The notes beneath the pieces were generated by a model. The model did no database searches. It was given only the letters and a program-made list of their open reading frames with translations, and had not been told where the DNA came from. Position numbers and translations under genes: made by a program. From Viridibacterium sediminicola (GTDB lineage Bacteria; Pseudomonadota; Gammaproteobacteria; Burkholderiales; Rhodocyclaceae), in NCBI RefSeq assembly GCF_039631295.1, contig NZ_JBDIVE010000007.1, positions 124,001 through 188,000 on the forward strand: a DNA stretch of 64,000 nucleotides. Direction: 5' to 3'. Below are positions 35,075 to 42,580 of the stretch, piece by piece (the stretch's first letter is position 1; each line of letters starts with the position of its first letter).

Positions 35075-35134
35075 GCTAACGGTGGAGTTAAGGCCGCGCC
35101 AAAGGTGTCGCCTCGAACAAGTTCTCTCTTTAGC
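35075..35134 (-). repeat. attC-like recombination site
   Basis: Minus strand order: GCTAAA (R''), GTTCGAGGC (L''), a 15-base centre, GCCTTAAC (L'), TCCACC spacer, GTTAGC (R'). L'' pairs with L' with one unpaired C after GTT, the hallmark extrahelical base of attC, and one G-T wobble. GCTAAA pairs with GTTAGC at five of six positions. Departures: the R''-L'' spacer is 10 rather than 5-6 bases. The right half resembles the aadA attC end (CGGCTTAACTCAGGCGTTAG). Confidence 0.5.
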
Positions 35135-35136
35135 CC

Positions 35137-35244
35137 GTAGGGCGCAATAAGCGCTAGCGCATTGCACCAGATTTCGGCGCACTTCACCCCAGTATCTTTG
35201 CAATCAGCATCCGGTGCAATGCCCTTCAGTTATTGCACCTGACT
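35137..35244. repeat. Two inverted copies of a GGCGCAATAA...ATTGCGCC palindrome
   Basis: GTAGGGCGCAATAAGCGC...GCATTGCACC (35137-35168) and, inverted, GGTGCAATAACTGAAGGGC..ATTGCACC (minus strand, 35210-35238). Both are members of a widespread genomic palindrome. They directly abut the attC-like site and fill the space between the cassette-like gene and the next gene. Confidence 0.6.
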
Positions 35245-35265
35245 CAAACCATCGCCCCCATCGTT

Positions 35266-35310
35266 CCCGAATCTCGGAATGTGTTTCATTTCGCCGTCCG
35301 AGGATTCGGG
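35266..35310. repeat. Hairpin downstream of the lipoprotein gene
   Basis: CCCGAATC (35266-35273) and GATTCGGG (35303-35310) pair, with TCGG/CCGA inside. No U-tract on the minus strand, so it is a doubtful terminator of the lipoprotein gene, 17 bp past its stop. Confidence 0.5.
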
Positions 35311-35326
35311 ATTTGCTGTGACGTGC

Positions 35327-35860
35327 TCAGTTGGCGATGCGCGGGAATTTGGGGTCGCGGACGACGTCGCTGACGAGCTTTTGAACAGCCGGGCCAAAGG
35401 CTTGGGCGACTTCCTGGCAGGCTTTTTCTGCGACGAAGCTACCGGAGAAGCTGAATTTCGATTCGGTCGTGAAGCTCTCCTTGCGTGCATTGGTGACGGT
35501 CAGGGTAAAGCTCCAGCTGCCATCGGTGATGCCCGAGCTGAAGTCCACCTTCTCCAGTTTTCCGCTCAGTACCAATGGCGAGGAGGGGTCGTAAATACCG
35601 GCGAGCTTTAATTCGTCGACAAAGGCTTTTTCGATATAGGACTCAAAGCTGGGGGAGACCGTGACGGGGCCGGCTGCGCGGCAGGTGATCGAGGCGTTTC
35701 CGGGGCGGCTCGATTCAAACTTGCCGATAGAAACCGGTTTCAACTTGTAGGCCTTGATGGCGCCCACGTTCTCTACCGAAGCTCCGTAAGGCGCAACGTT
35801 GTAGGTGCAGCCTGCCAGAAAAGTTGCGGAGGCCGCGAGGGCCAAGAGCATTGGTTTCAT
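35327..35860 (-). CDS. Small lipoprotein of unknown function
   Basis: 177 residues. Signal peptide MKPMLLALAASATFLAGC with lipobox LAGC, lipidated at Cys18. The mature part is rich in beta-strand pattern (GSWSFTLTVTNARKESFTTE) and contains two further cysteines (SITCRAAG, EKACQEV). Strand pattern and the phrase AFVDELKLAGIYDP suggest a periplasmic assembly-type lipoprotein. Start at ATG 35860 behind GGAGAAAAC. I do not recognise a named family. Confidence 0.75.
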   Translation of the reverse strand: MKPMLLALAASATFLAGCTYNVAPYGASVENVGAIKAYKLKPVSIGKFESSRPGNASITCRAAGPVTVSPSFESYIEKAFVDELKLAGIYDPSSPLVLSGKLEKVDFSSGITDGSWSFTLTVTNARKESFTTESKFSFSGSFVAEKACQEVAQAFGPAVQKLVSDVVRDPKFPRIAN

Positions 35861-36092
35861 GTTTTCTCCATTTTCCTTTTTGTCAGTTCGTGTATTTGAG
35901 TGCGCTACCGATGGCATCGCTAGCTGGGCAAGACTTCGCCTTGCAAGCGTTTGCACGGTGCTGATGGCAGGCGTAGCGAATGTATCACCTTGGCATCCGG
36001 GGCGGCGGCGCAAGGGCGCACCTGCGCCGTAAAACGCTCAGCGTTTAAGCTTGATCAATATTCAGTCTGGGCGAGAACGCCGGCGTGTTGCG

Positions 36093-37178
36093 TCAGCGCT
36101 GCGCGGAGTCCGCATCACCCATCGGCACCACCCCCGCAGTCCGCATGCGCGCCATGCAGCTTTCGAGCGCGCTGAAGTTGTCGTGTTTGCGGCTGAGGGT
36201 GGCGAGGATGGTGGCGGGGTGTTGGGTGTGGGCGCAGCAGTCGTTGATGTAGCCGCGCAGGATGGGGTGGGGGCCGATTTCGACGAAGATGTTGATGCCG
36301 TCGGCGATCAGCTGATTGATGGCGGCGTTGAAGAGCACGGCTTGGCGGATGTTTTGCCACCAGTATTGGGCGTCGAGCGCGCTGCCGGGCAGCGGGCCGC
36401 CGCTGACGGCGGAGACGAAAGGAATGCTTGTGTTGTGGCGCGGCAGCTCGCGCAGCGCGTCGAGGATGGCTTGGCGCGTGGCGTCCATCGCCGGGCTGTG
36501 GAAGGCGTAGTCGAGAGCCAGGCGTTTGTGCTGGATGCCGTCTGCGCGCAGGCGTGCTTCAAAGGCGTCGAGCGCGGCGGCGGGGCCGGCGAGGGTGACG
36601 GCTTGCGGGCTGTTGATGCCAGCGATGACGAGTTCGCCTTGCAGCAGCTCGGCGCGCAGAAGGGACTCGGTGGTGGCGGCGTCGAGCGCTACGGCGCACA
36701 TCTGGCCGGCGCCGCGTGTGGTGGCTTGCAGGGCGCTGCGGCGGTGGATCAGCTCGATGGCGTCGCGCAGTGTCAGCGCGCCGGCGGCCCAGGCGGCGGC
36801 GACTTCGCCGACGCTGTGGCCAGCGACGACGATGGGGCTAAAGCCGTGGTGCTGCAGCAGGCGGGTAATGCCGACCTGGATGGCGAACAGCGCCGGCTGG
36901 GCGACTTCGGTCAGCGCGTAGCGGGCGGCGCCATTGCGGCCGGCCAGCTCGTCCGTCAGTGAATAGCCGGCGAGCGGCGTGAAGTGGGCGTCGATCTCGC
37001 GCAGGCTGTCGGCAAACAGGGGCTCGTCGAGCAGGGCGCGGCCCATGCCGTCCCACTGCGCGCCGTTGCCGGCGTAGATGAAAGCCGGGCCGTGCGGCTG
37101 GGCGAGCGCCGCGCCGTGTTCAGCGGGCGGCGCGTCTTGTACGTTGGCGGCGGCGCCGGGCAGGATGGGCGGGCTCAT
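36093..37178 (-). CDS. Stand-alone polyketide-synthase-type acyltransferase
   Basis: 361 residues forming a single AT domain: GNGAQWDGMG (37-46), nucleophile elbow GHSVGE with Ser122, Arg at 146-147, the selectivity motif YAFH (224-227, His227 catalytic), and GPHPIL (302-307). It looks like the AT of a type I PKS rather than FabD (GNGAQW in place of GQGSQ). YAFH lies between the malonyl HAFH and methylmalonyl YASH motifs, so the extender unit is unclear. No ketosynthase, ACP or other PKS domain is encoded in this window. It follows the mutarotase gene by 25 bp and is probably co-transcribed. It could be a trans-acting AT or the remnant of a lost synthase. Confidence 0.78.
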   Translation of the reverse strand: MSPPILPGAAANVQDAPPAEHGAALAQPHGPAFIYAGNGAQWDGMGRALLDEPLFADSLREIDAHFTPLAGYSLTDELAGRNGAARYALTEVAQPALFAIQVGITRLLQHHGFSPIVVAGHSVGEVAAAWAAGALTLRDAIELIHRRSALQATTRGAGQMCAVALDAATTESLLRAELLQGELVIAGINSPQAVTLAGPAAALDAFEARLRADGIQHKRLALDYAFHSPAMDATRQAILDALRELPRHNTSIPFVSAVSGGPLPGSALDAQYWWQNIRQAVLFNAAINQLIADGINIFVEIGPHPILRGYINDCCAHTQHPATILATLSRKHDNFSALESCMARMRTAGVVPMGDADSAQR

Positions 37179-37203
37179 GCCTGCGTGAGCGCGGGCGGGC
37201 GGA

Positions 37204-38058
37204 TCAGAGCGCCATCAGGGTCTGGCGGCCCCACCAGCTGTGTTGCGCGGCGAGCTGGACCGGGTGCTCGATGGTGGCGGCTTCGACGCAGAGCATGTGG
37301 CGGAAGCCCTTGTCGGGGAAGTCGCTGAACTTGATGCTGCGTTCCACCCAGGGATTCCAGACCACGGTGTCGGGGAGTCGTTCGGACTGGATGGCCAGTG
37401 CGCGATGTGGCTCCTTGAGCAGCAGCGGGTTGCGGGTGTCGAAGTAGACGCGGTCGGTTTCCTCTTCGATCACCAGCTCGGTGCCGGTTTCGCGCATGTC
37501 CTTCTTCTTCACCGCGTCGTAGTAGCGCTGGCCGTGCAGACCTTGCAGGCTGGCTTGTTCGACCTCGCGCACGGCGAGGTAGGTGTGCAGCGCGGCCATG
37601 AAGGAGATGGGCTCGCTGCCGGGATTGCTGCATTCGAGTTCGATGTCGAGGCGCGCGCCGGAGATGCTCAGCGTCAGCTCCAGCAGGAATTGATGCGGCC
37701 AGAGGGCGCGGCTGGCGTCGGAATCGCGCAGGCACAGGTGGGCCATGGCGTGATCCTCGCCGGCGCGGCTGGCGACCACTTCCCACACCTGGTTGCGCGC
37801 AAAGCCATGGCCTTGCAGCGGGCCACGGTCACCGAATTGCGGGAAGATCACCGGCACGCCGCCACGGATCGCCTTGCCTTCGGAAAAGACCGCATCGGGC
37901 GAGAGGTAGAGGCGTTCGACGCCGCCGGCGGGCTTCCAGGACACGATGTGGGCGCCGTGCTCCATCACGATGGCTTCGGCGCCGTCGGGCGCGCGCAGGT
38001 GGATGGCGGGCATGCCGTGGAAATCGATGCGTTGCGGCTGGCTGACTGGACTGCTCAT
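37204..38058 (-). CDS. D-hexose-6-phosphate mutarotase (YeaD-like)
   Basis: 284-residue galactose-mutarotase fold protein interconverting anomers of glucose-6-phosphate. Family features: EHGAHIVSWKP, GGVPVIFPQFGDRG and HGFARNQVWEV with the catalytic His, and the C-terminal VVWNPWVERS...DFPDKGFRHMLCVE (catalytic Glu). Start at ATG 38058; an upstream in-frame extension lacks a ribosome-binding site. Confidence 0.88.
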   Translation of the reverse strand: MSSPVSQPQRIDFHGMPAIHLRAPDGAEAIVMEHGAHIVSWKPAGGVERLYLSPDAVFSEGKAIRGGVPVIFPQFGDRGPLQGHGFARNQVWEVVASRAGEDHAMAHLCLRDSDASRALWPHQFLLELTLSISGARLDIELECSNPGSEPISFMAALHTYLAVREVEQASLQGLHGQRYYDAVKKKDMRETGTELVIEEETDRVYFDTRNPLLLKEPHRALAIQSERLPDTVVWNPWVERSIKFSDFPDKGFRHMLCVEAATIEHPVQLAAQHSWWGRQTLMAL

Positions 38059-38168
38059 GCGGGTGTGGCTCCGTGCGGATGGGTGCGGCAATGCGGCCGA
38101 TTATACCTGCGGTGCCGGCCGCGCCCGCTCTGGCTGCGTGGGCGGGCGCTGGAGTGCTGCAGGCGAGC

Positions 38169-38729
38169 TTAGGCCAGCTCGGCGTGGCGGAAGCAGTCGG
38201 TGGTGTGGTCATTGACCATGCCGATGGCCTGCATGTAGGCGTAGCAAATGGTACTGCCGACAAACTTGAAGCCGCGTTGCTGCAGGTCGCGCGAGAGGGC
38301 GTCGGAGATCTCGCTGCGCGCCGGAACCTGGCCGCTTTGCCAGTGATTGATGATCGGCTTGCCGCTGACGAAACCCCACAGGTACTGATCGAAACTGCCG
38401 AATTCGGCCTGGATCTTGAGGAAGCCCTGCGCGTTGAGGATGGCCGACTGGATTTTCTGGCGGTTGCGGATGATGCCTTCGTTGGCCATCAGCCGGGTAA
38501 TGTCGGTGTCGTTGAAGCTGGCCACGCGCTGCGGGTTGAAGCCGGCAAAGGCTTTACGGTAGTTCTCGCGCTTGCGCAGCACGGTGATCCAGGAGAGGCC
38601 GGCTTGCGCGCCCTCGAGAATCAGGAATTCGAAGAGCTTGCGATCATCGTGGACCGGTACGCCCCATTCTTCATCGTGGTAGGCGAGGTAAAGCGGGTCA
38701 TTGCCGGGCCATGTACAGCGTGTGCTCAT
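38169..38729 (-). CDS. tag: DNA-3-methyladenine glycosylase I
   Basis: 186 residues, typical Tag length. Removes 3-methyladenine from alkylated DNA. CTWPGNDPLYLAYHDEEWGVP carries the first zinc ligands Cys5 and His; LEGAQAGLSWITVLRKRENYR is the family signature; the C-terminal HTTDCFRH supplies the other zinc ligands. Follows the acetyltransferase gene by 30 bp on the same strand. Confidence 0.94.
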   Translation of the reverse strand: MSTRCTWPGNDPLYLAYHDEEWGVPVHDDRKLFEFLILEGAQAGLSWITVLRKRENYRKAFAGFNPQRVASFNDTDITRLMANEGIIRNRQKIQSAILNAQGFLKIQAEFGSFDQYLWGFVSGKPIINHWQSGQVPARSEISDALSRDLQQRGFKFVGSTICYAYMQAIGMVNDHTTDCFRHAELA

Positions 38730-38759
38730 CCAGGAGTTCCTTGTTTTCGTGGGCTCGAT

Positions 38760-41447
38760 TCAGCGCTGCTGCAACTGCAGCACGCCGTGCTTGAGCGAAT
38801 GATCCTCCGGGTCGCTGTGCAATTCAAATCCAAGATGCTTCACAAAGCGCAGCATGCGCTCGTTGCTCGACAGGAAAACGCCCTTCATCTGCTGCAGGCC
38901 GCGCGCACGGGCGGTGTCGATCAGGCGTTCCATCAGGTAGCGGCCAACGCCGCTGTGCTGGAATTCGTCAGCGACGACGACGGCGAATTCGCAGCTGGTG
39001 GCGTCGGGATTGGTGGCGTAGCGGCTGAGGCCGACCTGCACCGTTTCGCCTTCCTGTTCGATCAGGGCGATGAGGGCGATCTCGCGGTCGTAGTCGATCT
39101 GGGTGAGCTTGGCGAGCAGGCTGGGCGAGAGTTCGCGCAGCGCGCTCATGAAGCGGAAGTAGCGCGTCTCGGGCGAGAGCTTGCGCACGAAGTCTTGCTC
39201 CAGCTCGGCGTCCTCGGGCTTCATCGGGCGGATCAGCACCGGCGTGCCGTCGCGCAGCTGCCAGTGCGAGATGAGGGTGCTCGGGTAAGGGTGGATCGCC
39301 ATGTGGTCGTAGGCGCCGGCGCCGGGCGGAATCTGGCCGACTTCGATGCTGGCATCGGCAATCATCGCTTCGCGCTCGTCGACGAACAGCGGGTTGATCT
39401 CCAGCGCGCGAATCCACGGCAGCTCGCAGACCAGGGCGGAGACGCGCAGCAGGATGTCTTCGAGCAAATCTATGCGCGCCGCCGGCATGCCGGCGTAGGG
39501 GCCCATGATCTTGGCGGCGCGGGTGCCGCTGATCAGGTCGTGCACCAGAAAGGCATTGAGCGGCGGCAGGGCGACGGCGCGGTCGGGCCAGTATTGCGGG
39601 TCCAGGCTGCGCTCGCCGAAGCCGATCACCGGGCCGAACACCGGATCGCGCCACACGCGCAGCATCAGCGAACGCGAGTACTCGCGCTCGACCATGGTCT
39701 CGACGCAGATGCCGTGCGCGAGCGCCTCGGGCATGCGGCCGCGCAGTTCGAGCGTGAGCTCTTCGTAAGCCATGTAGGTGGCGGCGAGGCTGGCGAGGTT
39801 CTTGCGCGTGAGCACCGCGCCGCGCGTGCCGGGCACCGGCAGATTGGGCCGCATGATCACCGGAAAGCCGGCCTGCTTGGCCATCTCGCCAGCCTCTTCG
39901 GCCGAGTGCGCGACCTGCATCGGCACGATGGGCATGTGGAAGGCGGCGAGGATGGCCATCGTCTCTTGGCGCAGCAAGGTGGTACGGCGGCGCGCTAGCG
40001 CGGTGTCGATGATCAGGCGCGCCGCGCCGGTCAGCGGCTCGTGCGCATCGACCAGCGGGGCGGGCGCCTGGGTGAGCAGGCGCTGGTTGCGGTAATAGGC
40101 GCTGATGTGCGAGAACAGCTCGACCGCCGTCTCCGGCGTGCGCAGGCTGGGAATGCCGGCGATGCGGAAAGCTTCGCGTGCTTCGCGCGTCTGGTCGTCG
40201 CCAAGCCAGCAGGTGAGGATGGGCTTTTCGGTGCGCTTGTATTGTTCGATGACGCGCTGAGCAACCTCGGTCGGCCGTGTCATCGCCTGCGGGGTGAGCA
40301 GGCACAGTACGCCATCGACATGTTCATCGTCGAGCAGGGCGGCCAGCGCGCCGGCGTAACGGTCCGGATCCGAATCGCCGATCAGATCGATGGGATTATC
40401 GAGCGACCAGTGCGGCGGCAGGATGCTGTCGAGCCGAGTCAGCGTGGCGGTCGACAGCTCGGCCAGCGGAATGCCCAGATCGCCGGCGCGGTCTGCCGCC
40501 ATCACGCCGGGGCCGCCGCCATTGGTGATGATGGCGAGGCGATTGCCGCGCGGGCGGAAGTGCGCAAACAGCGCCTTGCTGGCGGCATACAGCTGGCTGA
40601 GGTTGTACAGGCGGATCACGCCGGCACGGCGCAGGGCGGCGTCGAACACCGCATCGTCACCGGCATTGACGCCGGTATGTACCTGGGCTGCGCGCAGGCC
40701 GACCGGGTGACGGCCGACCTTGAGCAGCATCACCGGTTTGGCGCGTGCAGCCGCGCGCAGGGCGGAGAGGAAACGACGCGCATCGCGGATGCCTTCGATG
40801 TAGAGCAGGATGCTCTCGGTGCGGAAATCCCAGACCATGTAGTCGAGGATTTCGCCGAAATCCAGATCGCTGGACATGCCCAGCGAGACCACATTCGAAA
40901 AGCCGACCTGGTTGGGCTGCGCGTAATCGAGAATTGCCGCGCAGAGCGCGCCCGATTGCGAGATGAAGCCGATCGAGCCACTGATTGCTTGACCATGGGC
41001 GAAAGTCGCATTGAGGCCCCGCGCGGGGCGGGCGACGCCCAGGCTGTTGGGCCCGAGCAGGCGCATGCCGTATTTGCGCGCATTGCGCACGGCATCCATT
41101 TCCAGCCGGGCGCCGGCGGCGCCGCTCTCGCCAAAGCCGGCGGAGAGCACCGCCGCAGAGCGCACACCGGCCTTGCCGCATTCGGCGATGACATCCGGCA
41201 CCGTGCTGGCCGGCGTGGCGATGACGGCCAGATCGACCTTGCCCGGCACATCACCGATATGCGGATAGCACTTGACCTCCTGCACCGCCGTGTATTTGGG
41301 ATTGACGGCGTACAGCGTGCCCTTGAACTGCGCCTGGCGCATATTGCGGATCAGCACCTGGCCCAGCGCGCCCTCACGCTCGGTGGCGCCGATGATGGCG
41401 ACACTCTGTGGTTCGAAAAGCGGCGAAAGATAGTGCTTCTCATCCAT
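38760..41447 (-). CDS. Acyl-CoA synthetase (NDP-forming)-like / GNAT protein acetyltransferase (Pat/YfiQ-like)
   Basis: 895 residues in the Pat/PatZ layout. A CoA-binding domain (FEPQSVAIIGATEREGALG, residues 8-26) is followed by succinyl-CoA-ligase-like domains (GFISQSGALCAAILDYA) and an ATP-grasp part around 490-700. A C-terminal GNAT domain from about 740 ends with the acetyl-CoA loop HSGVGRYLMERLI. Such enzymes acetylate lysines on acetyl-CoA synthetase and other metabolic enzymes. In Pat proteins the ligase part is catalytically dead and regulatory; whether that holds here was not tested. Lies next to ppsR/ppsA, both control points of carbon flux. Confidence 0.88.
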   Translation of the reverse strand: MDEKHYLSPLFEPQSVAIIGATEREGALGQVLIRNMRQAQFKGTLYAVNPKYTAVQEVKCYPHIGDVPGKVDLAVIATPASTVPDVIAECGKAGVRSAAVLSAGFGESGAAGARLEMDAVRNARKYGMRLLGPNSLGVARPARGLNATFAHGQAISGSIGFISQSGALCAAILDYAQPNQVGFSNVVSLGMSSDLDFGEILDYMVWDFRTESILLYIEGIRDARRFLSALRAAARAKPVMLLKVGRHPVGLRAAQVHTGVNAGDDAVFDAALRRAGVIRLYNLSQLYAASKALFAHFRPRGNRLAIITNGGGPGVMAADRAGDLGIPLAELSTATLTRLDSILPPHWSLDNPIDLIGDSDPDRYAGALAALLDDEHVDGVLCLLTPQAMTRPTEVAQRVIEQYKRTEKPILTCWLGDDQTREAREAFRIAGIPSLRTPETAVELFSHISAYYRNQRLLTQAPAPLVDAHEPLTGAARLIIDTALARRRTTLLRQETMAILAAFHMPIVPMQVAHSAEEAGEMAKQAGFPVIMRPNLPVPGTRGAVLTRKNLASLAATYMAYEELTLELRGRMPEALAHGICVETMVEREYSRSLMLRVWRDPVFGPVIGFGERSLDPQYWPDRAVALPPLNAFLVHDLISGTRAAKIMGPYAGMPAARIDLLEDILLRVSALVCELPWIRALEINPLFVDEREAMIADASIEVGQIPPGAGAYDHMAIHPYPSTLISHWQLRDGTPVLIRPMKPEDAELEQDFVRKLSPETRYFRFMSALRELSPSLLAKLTQIDYDREIALIALIEQEGETVQVGLSRYATNPDATSCEFAVVVADEFQHSGVGRYLMERLIDTARARGLQQMKGVFLSSNERMLRFVKHLGFELHSDPEDHSLKHGVLQLQQR

Positions 41448-41583
41448 GAGGCGGCCCCCGGCTCCTGTAGCAGCTAACTGTCAATGATTCTGGCACAGCC
41501 TGCTTGATTCGGATCAAGCAAAGCAGTGCGCCCAGCTGCTCGATGCTGCAGTGCTAAGGGTTTTCCGCAGGCGCAGCGGCGAT

Positions 41584-42414
41584 TCAGTAAACCGGCTTGC
41601 CGAAGCGGATTTCTTGCAGGATCTTGGCCGAGATTTCTTCAATCGAGCGGGTCGTCGAATCGAGGAAGGGAATGCCTTCGCGGCGCATCAGGCGCTGCGC
41701 TGATTCGATCTCGGACTGACAGTTCTCGATGGCGGCGTAGCGGCTGTTGGGGCGCCGTTCCTGGCGGATCTGCGAGAGGCGTTCGGGGTTGATGGTCAGC
41801 CCGAACAGCTTGCCACGGAAGCGCTGCAACTCGCCGGGCAGCTTGTTGCGTTCGAAGTCTTCGGGGATCAGCGGATAGTTGGCCGCCTTGACGCCGTATT
41901 GCATGGCCAGATAAAGGCTGGTCGGCGTCTTGCCCGAACGGGATACACCGACGAGGATGACATTGGCTTCTTCGAGGTTCTTGTCGGTGATTCCATCATC
42001 ATGCGCGAGGGTGAAGTTGATCGCTTCGATGCGCGTCTTGTAATCCTCGCTCTCGGCGATGCCGTGGAAGCGGCCGACCGCATGGGTGGATTTGACGCCG
42101 AGTTCCACTTCCAGCGGCGCGATGAAGGTGCCGAACAGGTCGATGAACTGCGCATCACCTTCGTGCAGTGCAGCAATGATGTCGTTCTGCACCAGGGTGC
42201 TGAACACAATTGGCCGGGCGCCGTCACGCTTCATCGCCTCGCGGATGCTGCGCGCACAGTCGATGGCCTTGTCCAGCGAATCGATGAAAGGTGCCCGCAC
42301 CTGGCGGAAGCTGCAGTCCGGAAACTGCGCCAGCAGGCTGTGTCCGAGCGTTTCGGCGGTGATGCCCGTACCGTCGGAAACGAAGAAAACGGTCCTTCTT
42401 GGCTTGTTGTCCAT
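41584..42414 (-). CDS. ppsR: PEP synthase regulatory protein (kinase/pyrophosphorylase)
   Basis: 276-residue DUF299 protein. Uses ADP to phosphorylate, and Pi to dephosphorylate, a threonine beside the catalytic histidine of PEP synthase. FFVSDGTGITAETLGHSLLAQF is the family N-terminus and VSRSGKTPTSLYLAMQYG its P-loop. It is divergent from its target ppsA with 166 bp between start codons, the usual arrangement. Confidence 0.94.
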   Translation of the reverse strand: MDNKPRRTVFFVSDGTGITAETLGHSLLAQFPDCSFRQVRAPFIDSLDKAIDCARSIREAMKRDGARPIVFSTLVQNDIIAALHEGDAQFIDLFGTFIAPLEVELGVKSTHAVGRFHGIAESEDYKTRIEAINFTLAHDDGITDKNLEEANVILVGVSRSGKTPTSLYLAMQYGVKAANYPLIPEDFERNKLPGELQRFRGKLFGLTINPERLSQIRQERRPNSRYAAIENCQSEIESAQRLMRREGIPFLDSTTRSIEEISAKILQEIRFGKPVY

Positions 42415-42580
42415 CGTGTATATCCTCTATCTGGACTAGACGGGCTTCATGGCACGGCGGTTGGGGTAAGCTCTCATGCAGTGCACAAAAATAGATCTAT
42501 AGAATGCTTGCGATCAGAGCCGGATGCAACTGATTGAAGCATATAACCGGCATTTTTTGACCCCAGATCGAGGTGCCCGC

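Larger units (their letters stand above)
34085..35134 (-). mobile_element. Solitary integron gene-cassette-like unit
   Basis: One minus-strand gene bounded by integron-type sequences. Upstream of the gene is a 60-bp attC-like site (35075-35134). Directly after its stop codon, on the minus strand, comes TGCTAACAATTC (R''-like box plus the usual AATTC spacer) and AATCCAAGGCC (L''-like), at 34085-34107. The distance between the two GTTAGC boxes is about 975 bp, normal for one cassette. The downstream site looks incomplete: no second L'/R' half is visible before the palindromic repeat at 34027-34058. No integrase is in the window. Base composition is clearly more AT-rich than the flanks. Confidence 0.5.

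Noticed and set aside
35059..35187. N-terminal 43-residue extension of the cassette-borne gene
   Set aside because: It runs through the attC-like site; the protein beginning at GTG 35058 has a more family-like start.
36051..36962. 303-residue plus-strand frame opposite the acyltransferase
   Set aside because: Gly/Val/Asp-rich shadow translation with no motif; the minus strand carries a complete AT domain.
38073..39998. 641-residue plus-strand frame opposite tag and the acetyltransferase
   Set aside because: Spans two confident minus-strand genes and the gap between them; composition typical of antisense frames.
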